Assembly (NCBI GenBank): GCA_031552735.1
Contig: JAVBMF010000068.1
Coordinates: 1-42,906 of the forward strand
From: JAVBUY01 sp031552735
GTDB lineage: Bacteria; Bacillota; Clostridia; Christensenellales; Aristaeellaceae
DNA length: 42,906 nucleotides
Reading direction: 5' to 3'
Positions 32,467-41,300 of this stretch are shown piece by piece. Made by a program: the position numbers and the translations under genes. Every line of letters begins with the position of its first letter. The first letter of the stretch is position 1. A model generated the notes under the pieces. The model was given only the letters and a program-made list of their open reading frames with translations, was not told where the DNA came from and did not search any database.

Positions 32467-32949
32467 TTACTTCTTGGTCAGCACAACCGAGCCGCCCAGG
32501 GTCAGCTTGTCGCCATCGACGGCGAAGGGGATGTCGGTCATCTGGCCAGTCGCCATGCCGCCCATCGCGCCAGCGTCCATCTTGATGTTGCTGCCTTCGA
32601 CGGTGTAATCACCGGCGGGCACGGTCTGGCCAGCGGCCACGACGTTCAGCTTGCCATCGGCGGTGACCTCGAGGCTGACGGCGGGGATCTGCGAGGCATC
32701 CATGCCGGCGGCTTTCGCGATCTCGGTCATGTCCATCACCCAGGTGCCAACCACAGAGGCACCGACCTCGGCGGCGGGAGCAGCTTCAGCAGCGGGCGCT
32801 TCGGTGGCAACAGCCTCGGCGGCGGGCGCATCGGTCGCGGCGGCGGCCGGAGCAGCGGCAGCGGGGGCTTCTTCTTTCTTCGCGCCGCAGCCAGCCAGGA
32901 CGGCCAGCGCCAGCACCAACACCAGGGCCAGAGCAAGAGACTTCTTCAT
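32467..32949 (-). CDS. Small Ala-rich lipoprotein
   Basis: This 160-residue protein has a lipoprotein signal (MKKSLALALVLVLALAVLAGC) with lipobox LAGC, so Cys21 should be lipidated. A low-complexity Ala/Glu/Pro linker (residues about 25-62) follows, then a small beta-type domain (GTWVMDMTEIAKAAGM, then DGKLNVVAAGQTVPAGDYTVEG, then FAVDGDKLTLGGSVVL) similar in pattern to small lipocalin-like or DUF5640-type domains. Function is unknown. GGAGGG precedes the ATG. A consensus promoter lies upstream, suggesting strong expression. Confidence 0.85.
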   Translation of the reverse strand: MKKSLALALVLVLALAVLAGCGAKKEEAPAAAAPAAAATDAPAAEAVATEAPAAEAAPAAEVGASVVGTWVMDMTEIAKAAGMDASQIPAVSLEVTADGKLNVVAAGQTVPAGDYTVEGSNIKMDAGAMGGMATGQMTDIPFAVDGDKLTLGGSVVLTKK

Positions 32950-32972
32950 GATAGGGTTCCCTCCAACTTAGA

Positions 32973-33000
32973 ATAATTATCGATAAGCCTCGATAATTAT
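32973..33000. repeat. Perfect 11-bp inverted repeat at the lipoprotein transcription start
   Basis: ATAATTATCGA (32973-32983) and TCGATAATTAT (32990-33000) are exact reverse complements with a six-base gap. One arm overlaps the -10, and the other lies in the early transcript. It could be an operator or a 5' mRNA hairpin. It lacks a T-run. Confidence 0.6.
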
Positions 33001-33024
33001 ACGATAAGCAGAAAAAACTGGCAA
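32996..33024 (-). promoter_or_regulatory. Strong promoter of the lipoprotein gene
   Basis: On the minus strand, TTGCCA (33024-33019), a 17-base spacer and a perfect TATAAT (33001-32996). This is the best promoter match seen in the window. Confidence 0.85.
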
Positions 33025-33073
33025 GCAAAAATCAGGATGAAAAAAATGGTGAAAATGACGAAAATATGCAAAA

Positions 33074-33331
33074 CTACAAAGATTTATAGAATGCGCGCAG
33101 CGATGCCTTACAGGAGTCGGACAAATGCTTGTCAGGGATATTCTCGATAGCGCCCTGAATGCCGTAGAGCATATGCAGGCAAGCGCCCGGGTCCATTGCC
33201 GCGCGAATACGCAGGAAAGCCTCCTGTGCGCCGACTGTGCGCAGCGCCTCCGGTGTGTCGATGCCGACGGCGCGCAAGTTTTTCTCCAGCACGGAACCCA
33301 CATTGGGGAGCGAGGATAGGGACGAATCCAT
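33074..33331 (-). CDS. TfoX C-terminal domain protein
   Basis: This 85-residue protein consists of a TfoX-C domain alone. It has LSSLPNVGSVLEKNLRAVGI, helix-hairpin-helix-like, then TPEALRTVGAQEAFLRI, and CLHMLYGIQGAIENIP. Full TfoX/Sxy proteins control competence in Proteobacteria; short versions are common in Firmicutes with no known role. It lies 15 bases after the ygiQ-type gene with AGAAGGA before its ATG, so it is the last gene of that unit. Confidence 0.85.
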   Translation of the reverse strand: MDSSLSSLPNVGSVLEKNLRAVGIDTPEALRTVGAQEAFLRIRAAMDPGACLHMLYGIQGAIENIPDKHLSDSCKASLRAFYKSL

Positions 33332-33346
33332 ATGAATCCTTCTTTC

Positions 33347-35272
33347 TTATTTCCGCTTGCCGCCCGGCTTGCCCTTGGCGCGGGGAGAGGCCTTGCTGGC
33401 GGTGGTGCGGGGTTGCGGTTTGTCCTTGGCTACGGGCTTGCGGCTTGCGACTTTTTGCGGCGCACGCTGCGGCGGCTTGGTACCCGCGGGCGGCACCAGG
33501 CAGCCTCTGCCGAAGCCAATTAGATCCTCGCGCTGCGCCATGCGCAGTGCCTCGCGCACCAGCGCGTGGTTCGCCGGACGGCGGTATTGCAGCAGCGCGC
33601 GTTGTAGCGCCTTTTCGTGCGCGCCGCGCGGCACATAGACCGGCTGCATGGTGCGCGGGTCGAGGCCGGTGTGGAACATGCAGGTGGACAGCGTGCCCGG
33701 TGTGGGGTAGAAGTCCTGCACCTGCTCGGGCTGGTGGCCGATATCGCGCAGGTAGAGCGCCAGCTCAATCGCGGCGTTCAGGTCGCTGCCCGGGTGGCTG
33801 CTCATCAGGTAGGGCACCAGGAATTGCGGCTTGCCCAGGCTCTGGTTGACAGCGGCGTAGCGCTGGGTAAAGGCATCGTAGACCGGTCGGCCGGGCTTGC
33901 CCATCACCTCGAGCACGCGCGGGCACACGTGCTCCGGCGCGACTTTCAGCTGCCCGCTGATATGATGCTCGCACAGTTCGCGCAAGAATGTGCCGTCCTG
34001 ATCGGCCTGAATGTAGTCATAGCGCAAGCCGGAGCGCACAAAAACCTTCTTGATGCCAGGCAGGCCGCGCAACTCGCGCAATAAACCGAGCAGTTCCTTG
34101 TGATCGACCACGAGTTGCTGACAGGGCTTGGGAAATAGGCACTGTTTGTGCGCGCACGCGCCTTTTTTTAGCTGGCCGTCGCAAGCCGGACGGCGGAAGT
34201 TGGCAGTCGGCCCGCCCACATCGTGGATGTAGCCCTTGAAGTCGGGCAGGTGCGTGAGCAGTCGCGCCTCCTGAATCAGCGACTGCGGGCTGCGAGAGGC
34301 GACGATGCGTCCCTGGTGAAACGTGATGGCGCAAAAACTGCACCCGCCAAAGCAGCCGCGCGTGGCGGCCAGCGAGAATTTGACCTCTTACAGCGCGGGC
34401 ACGCCGCCCTGTGCGTCGTAATCCGGGTGCCAAGCGCGCTGGAAAGGCAGCGCGTGGGCTTTGTCCAGCTCGGCGCGGGTCAGCGGGGTGTCGGGCGCAT
34501 TCTGCATGAGGTAGCGTCCGGAAGCCTGGCGCTGCATCAGCGGCTTGCCACGGATCGGGTCTTGTTCGAGGTATTGCCGCGCAAAAGCCTGCGCGTAGGC
34601 TTTCTTGTCCTGGACGCACAGGTCGTGATTGAATAGTTCGGCATACCCCTCCACCGGCACCGGCGAGACCCAGCACGCGCCGCGTAGAGATGGCAGCATA
34701 TCAGCGGGCGCGCCCGCGGCCAGCCACTTTGCCGCGGCCAGGATGGTGCGCTCGCCCATCCCGTAGAGCAGCAAGTCTGCGCCACTATCCACCAGGATGG
34801 CGCGGCGGACTTTATCGTCCCAATAATCGTAGTGCGAAAAGCGGCGCAGCGACGCCTCAACGCCGCCGATGACGATCGGCACTTTGCCGAACGCCTGGCG
34901 GATGATGTTGCAATAGACAATCGTCGCGCGATCCGGGCGCATGCCCGCCTGGCCACCCGGTGCGTAGGCATCCTGGCTGCGCGGCTTTTTGGCGGCGGTG
35001 TAGTGATTGACCATGCTGTCGATCACCCCGGCGGATACCAGGAAGCCCAGCTTGGGCTTGCCCAGACGGCGGATGTCGTCCAGAGAACGCCAATCGGGCT
35101 GCGCAAGCATAGCGACGCGGTATCCGGCGTGCTCTAATACACGGCCCAGGATGGCCGCGCCAAAGGAGGGGTGATCGACATATGCATCGCCGGTGACAAA
35201 GATCAGATCCGGCGCGTCCCAGCCGCGCGCATCCATATCGGCACGGGTGGTGGGCAAAAAGGCTTCTCGCAT
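33347..35272 (-). pseudogene. ygiQ: YgiQ family (UPF0313) radical SAM protein, interrupted by one in-frame TAA
   Basis: Read in one frame on the minus strand, this is a full YgiQ-type protein of 641 coding codons plus one internal TAA at 34388-34390. The first 294 residues match the N-terminal domain (DLIFVTGDAYVDHPSFG, then YDYWDDKVRRAILVDSGAD) and end GGVPAL. After the stop the frame continues EVKFSLAATRGCFGGCSFC, the radical SAM C-x3-C-x2-C motif, and runs to the end through GYIHDVGGPTANFRRPAC and a basic Lys/Pro tail. The family has ALEEV-like sequence here, so GAA or GAG probably became TAA. The iron-sulfur site lies after the stop, so the short product cannot be active. A GTG at 34219 could start a fragment. 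It may also be a sequencing error. Confidence 0.88.
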
Positions 35273-35307
35273 GGCATAAACTCATTTCTATACAAAGATC
35301 GCTTCTT

Positions 35308-35336
35308 AGTATAGTCGCGTGGCCCGAGAAGCGCAA
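35308..35336 (-). promoter_or_regulatory. Promoter of the ygiQ-tfoX unit
   Basis: On the minus strand, TTGCGC (35336-35331), 17 bases, and TATACT (35313-35308). It is flanked by a 7-bp inverted repeat, CGCTTCT (35300-35306) and AGAAGCG (35327-35333). The gene thus has its own promoter after the glucan synthase. Confidence 0.65.
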
Positions 35337-35341
35337 GAAAA

Positions 35342-38300
35342 TTACCGCACAGGGAAGACCGCCTCGTGCGCTTCACCGTCGGCCTTTAGCTCAATCCAGC
35401 CGTCGGCCTGGCGCTCACCATCCAGCAGCACGTGCGGGGCATCGCGGCGTGCCATCAGTGCGTAGTGCGCATCGCCATAGCGATAGCTGCACGACACCTC
35501 CTGCCAGTCCTCTGGCAAGCGCGGGGCAAACCGCAGACGATTGCCCACTTTTTCAAAGCCAAGCAGCGTTTGCACCCCGGCAATCCACAGCCACGAGGCA
35601 GACCCGGTGTACCATGTCCAGCCGCCGCGCCCGACCTGCTGTGGGTTGGTATACACATCGGCGGCGCAGACGTAGGGCTCGACACGATAGCGTTTTGCCG
35701 CCTGTTCGCTGTCGCTGTGCCTGTAGGGCATCAGCATGCGGTATAGCGCCCAGGCGCGATCTTTTTGTCCCAGCCCGGCCAAGCCCTGCACCGCCCAAGC
35801 AGCGGCATGCGTGTACTGGCCGCCGTTTTCGCGCACGCCGGGCAGGTAGCCCTGGATGTAGCCCGGATCATGCGGATAGCCATCGAATGGCGGCGTCAGC
35901 AGCCGGGCGATGCCGTGCTCATGGTCGATCAGTTTATCCCAAAGCGCTTGCATGGCCTGCTCGCTGCGTTCGCGCGGACTGCCCGCCAGCACCGCCCAGC
36001 TCTGCGCGATGCAGTCCAGCTCGCAGGCGGTATCGGCCGCCGTGCCCAGCGGATGCCCATCGTCGAACCACGCACGCCGATACCAGGCGCCGTCCCATGC
36101 GTGCTGCTGCGCGCTAGCCAGCAGCTGCGTCTCCAAGGCCAGCAATTCATCGCGCACGGCGGCGGTGCACAGCGGCGCGAACTCGCGCAGCGTGACCGCG
36201 AAGAACCAGCCCAGCCACACGCTCTCGCCTTGGCCTTCGATGCCCACGCGGTTCATTGCGTCGTTCCAGTCGCCACCACCCATTAACGGCAGCCCATGCG
36301 CGCCCAGCGCCACATGGTGAATCGCGCGCAAACAATGCTGCAATAGCGTCTCGCTGACGGAAGACGGCTCCGCGCCGACGTACAGATCCTCGTGCCCGGC
36401 AGGGATCTCTGCGCCGGTCAGGTAGGGCACGCTCTCGCGCAGCACACCTTTGTCGCCGGTGGCGTGCACATATGCGGCGGTGACGAATGGCAGGAACAGC
36501 AGGTCGTCGCTAATGCGCGTGCGCACGCCGCGCGCCGGCGGATGCCACCAATGCTGCACATCGCCTGCCTCGAACTGATGCGCGGCACACAGCAGCAGGT
36601 GCGCGCGAACGCTGGCTGGGTCGGTGTGGATCAGCGCCAACGTGTCCTGCAACTGGTCGCGGAAGCCGTACGCGCCACCCGCCTGGTAGAACCCCGCGCG
36701 CGCCCACAGCCGCGACACGGTGAGCTGGTAGGGTAGCCAACGGTTGAGCAGGTGATTCATCACGCGGTCCGGCGTGCGCACAGTCAGCATGCCTAGTCGC
36801 TCGGACCAATGCAGCCGCATCGCGTCAAAGCGCGCACGTGCGCTGCCCGCCAGCGCCTTGGCAGTGCGCTGTGCCTCGGTGAGGCTGGCTGCGAAGCCCA
36901 ACACGATATGCACATCCTGCTGCGCGCGCGCGGACAGGGAAATGCCTGTTCGCAGTACGGCGCAGGGGTCATCGCTGCCCAGCGTATCCAGATGCGGCAG
37001 GCACATGCCGCGCGGTCGAATCTTGCCGCCCAGGCCGAGGAACGCCGTGCGGTCGCAGGTGTGCTGCTTTTTCGGGGCGTCGGGCATGGCCAGGTACGCC
37101 ACGCCGCGCATCGACGGGCTGTAGGCGACACAGATGCCGCCGGTGGCTTGCGCGCGGGCATGGCGGCGGTCGCTTTCCTGGTCGCCCATGCACCAGGCGG
37201 CATAGGCGGTGATCGTCAGCTCGCGCGGCGCATCCTCGGCGCTGCTGAGCGACACCAGCGTGTGCTTCACCGCGTCCTGCGCATCGACGAACACGGTCAG
37301 CGCATAGCCAACACCCAGCGCCCAGCCCTCGTAGAGCGAGTAGCCGGGGCTGTGCGTGACGCGCCGCGCCCGGGCAAACAGATCGACGAACTGACCGGTG
37401 CGCTCGTCGCGCAGGTATACTGCCTCGCCATTGCGCGGGCAGACCGGATCGTTCATCCAAGGCGTCAGGCGGCCGCTGTGGCTGTTGCCCGCGTAGGTGA
37501 AGCCCGCGCCATGCTCGGTGATCAGCGTGCCGAAGTGCGGATTGGCCAGGATATTGCACCATGGCGCGGGCGTGGCGTGGCCGGGCATCAGGTCGATGCA
37601 GTAGTCACCTTCGCTCGTGAATCCGCCCCAGCCGTTGTGTGCGTCGCGCTGCATCGGTGGTATTTTGGGCGCGTCGTAGGCGCGCGGCAAGTCCGGCCAC
37701 GCCGCGTCGGGCGTAGGAATGCCGCCGCGCACCGCCTTCATCTGCACCGCCAGCGAGCCGTCCTCGCCGGACAGCACCAGCGCCGATGTGGCGAGCAGCA
37801 GCGCCGTGCGCGGTGCGCCCAGCACCTGTGCATCCAGGAAGTACACGCCGCCTGGCTTGCCAACCAGATCGCGGGCATGCCCGCAGGACACCATCTCCTG
37901 CAGCGCGTTCTTGGTCGGCGGGAAGTAATCGCCGCCGTGGTCATCCAACAGCACCAGATCGACCCACAACCCCCATTGCCGCCATGCCTCGTGGATCTTG
38001 AATACCGCGCGCGCCAGTGGCAGGTGGCTGGGTTCGCCGATGCGCAGCGTCAGGATCGGCAAATCGCCGGACAGACCGCACGCCCAGATCTCTTCGCGCG
38101 GCAATTGCATGGCAGTCAGATACTGCGCGCGCTGGGTGTTTTGGCCGTGGTAGAGCATCAGCGACGCCAGGCGCTGCGCCTGGTGTTGCGCAGCGGGATC
38201 GAGCGACAGATAGTCGGCGGTGACCTGAGCCTGGGTCTGCGCCAGCTCCATCGCGCGCGTTGCTGCGCCGATATCAGCATAGCGCGAAGCCAGCTGCGCC

Positions 38301-41300
38301 GCCTCCTCGGGCATGTCGGCGACCAGCGTGGCGAAGGCAATGTGCACGGTGTCGCCCGGGGCGATAGAGACTTCGGTTAGCAGCGCCATGCAGGGATCGA
38401 CCACCGCGCCGACGCAATCTTCATCGGGCGGCGAAAGCAGCGCGCGCGGCGCAAAGCGCCCATTCTCGCGCCCTAAGAATGCGCTGCGGTCGGTACACAC
38501 GCGCCAGGTGAGGTCGTGCGCATCGCTGGCTGCCACGTGCACCAGCAGTGGAAAGTGCTCTCCGGCGGCACGCGGGCGGCGGCGCGCCTGGGCGGCTGAT
38601 GTGCCCAACCGGCTGGTTTCGATGAAGAGGTTGCGGAACGCCGGATGCGCGGCGTCGGCGGTCTGCGAGGACAGCGCCACCTCGAAGAAGCTGGACACCG
38701 CCAGCCGTGTGGGGGTGTCGCCGTTGTTGGTCAACGTCAGGCGCGCAACTGCCGCGCCATCCAGCGGGCACACGTAGCACGACAGGCTGCTCTCGATCGT
38801 GCCACTCTGCCGCCGAAAAACCGCCAGGCCGGTCTCAAAGCGCGTGTCGCCTGGCAGGCCGGGTTGCGCGGCGCGCCACACGTCGCCGCCGTCCACATCG
38901 CGTAGATAGCACTGCAGCCCGTAACCCTGCGTCAGTGGGTTGGGCCGCCAACGCGTCAGCATCAGCCCGTTGTGCGCGATGTAACCGCCGCCGCGTGCGT
39001 CGCACAGCAGCGTCGTGCCGTCGCCGTAGAGCAGCTGCGTTTCCAGCGGCAGCGTTTCGGGCTGCACCTGGCGAATGGCGCGCACCGGGCGAGGCGCAGC
39101 GTGGTCGCTCTTGCGCTTTTGCTGCGTGCGCCAGCGCAGCATGGGGCTGTTATTGGGCCGCTCTTCCAGCAGCAGTTGAAACGCCTCTACATCGGCGCGC
39201 ATGTGAAACGCCTCGACCAGCGCGCCGCCGGTCAGTTGGTTGCACAGCGCGCACAGCAGCATGCCCTGGTGATGCGCCATGTGGCTTTTCACCAGCTGAT
39301 AGGCGACGCCCGGCGTAGCGGCGGTGTAGTCGGCGGCCTCGTAGAAGCCCAAGTTGCCGCACCAGCCGAGCCGCTGCATGGCCAGCAGATTGTCGGCGGC
39401 GTCCTCGGGCAGCACGGCCAACGCCAGCGCCGACGCATAGGGTGAGATGACCTGCGCCAGTGTCTCGGTGCGCAGCGCCAGGTGCGGCAGGCCAAACGCG
39501 CGGTATTGGTAGTTGAGCAGCGGGTCGAACGCGTAGTAGCCCGACTCGGAGATGCCCCAGGGGGCCCTGTGCGCACTGCGTTTTTGCTCGCGCGCCGCCT
39601 CCAGGCAGGTGGTGGCCAGCAGCGTGTCCGGCGTGAGGCGCATGAGCAGCGCGGGCATCAGGTACTCGAACATCGTGCCGCTCCAGCTAGCCAGCGCCGC
39701 GCCCTTTTGTGTGCGCAGCAGCGGACGGCCCAGGCGCTGCCAATGTCGCATCGGCACCGCGCCGCGCATAACGGCCAGGAAGCTGAGCAGCCGCGACTCG
39801 GATGCCAACAGGTCGTAATGTGCGTCGCCGGTGCGACCGGTCTGCGGGTGAATGCCGATATAGAACAGGTCGGCAGCCTGATCGTACACGGCGGCGAAAT
39901 CCATCTCGTGCCACAGCGCCTCCAACTGATCGGGCAGCGCGCGGTGCGTGGGGTCGAGTTGGTCGCTCGCGTCGCGCAGCACCTGCGCACAGGCCAGTAG
40001 GCACCCGGCCAGGTTGCCACTGTCCACGGTGGACACATAGTGCGGATGCAGCGGAGTCAGCGAGCGCGTGTCGTACCAGTTGTACAGATGCCCGCGCCAC
40101 TTGGGCAGCGCGCCCAGCGTGCGCAGCGTGTCGGCGATGCGCCGCGCCATCTCGTCGGCCTCAATCAGCCCAAGCTGCCGCGCCGCCGCGCAGGACAGCA
40201 GGTACAGGCCGATGTTGGTCGGCGAGGTGCGATGCGCCAGCCCGCGATCCGGCGCGAGCTGCAAGTTGTCGGGCGGCAGGTGATGATCGGCGGCGGTGAC
40301 CACCTGCTCGAAAAACCGCCAGGTGTCACGCGCGATGGCTTTCAGCGCCTGACGCTTGGCGTCGGACAGCGGCTTTTCAGGATGCAGCGGCGCATCCAGC
40401 CACTCGGCGACGCGCGGCAAAAAGAGCCACACCGCGCCCAGCAGCACAGTCAGCGGCAGCGCCCAGGCCGCGCCTATCGAGAGCAATAGCAGCGCCGCCA
40501 CCAGCGCGTACACCGGCCACAACAGCACGCGATACGGTCTGCCGCGCATGCGCTCAGCGTCGCTTGCGGTGACCCAATCCAATAGGTGCTTGCGGCTGAA
40601 CAGTATGCGCCAGAGTGTGCGGAGGATCGCATCTGCCTCGGTATACGCGCGATAGGGCGCGAGCAGCAGCGACCAGCCCGCGCCTTCCAGCGCGCGCCAG
40701 GAGGGGGCCAGCAGCACGCCGATATACGGCAGCAGCATCGCCGCCAGCAGCGCGATCGGGTCACGCAGCGCCACGCCGAGCACCAATAGCAGCAGCTGCA
40801 TCGTGGCTTGCAGACTGCGGCGCAGGTTGTCCCAAATCTTATAGCGCGACAGGATGTCCAGCGGGTTCAGCACGCGGCCTTCTTCCGTGCGCACCCAGGG
40901 CATGAGCCAGGGCATCAGCTGCCAGTCGCCGCGAGTCCAACGATGCAGGCGCATCATCCACGCGCGCAGAGAAGCGGGCTGCCCATCGTATAGCGCGACA
41001 TCAGAGGCCAGCGCCGCACCGCACAGCTCGCCCTCGATCAGGTCGTGCGACAGCACGGTATTCGGACGGATCATCGGCTCGGCGTGGTCGCGGAAGCTGG
41101 CCACATCGTAGATGCCCTTGCCCGCGAAGCTGCCGCGCCCGCAGAGATCCTGGTAGATATCCGAGGTGGCGGTCAGGTACGGATCCACGCCGCCCGCGCC
41201 GCCCAAAATGCGCGCGACGCGCGTGCGCACACTGTGCGTGGTGCTCTCCATGCGCGGCTGGATGACCGCGCGGCCGCGCCGCGTTTGCCCGCGCAGTGCC

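Noticed and set aside
34388..34390. TAA in ygiQ as a recoded sense codon
   Set aside because: TAA serves as a normal stop for several genes here (for example rluD and pheS), and no recoding signal or family precedent is known for this site.
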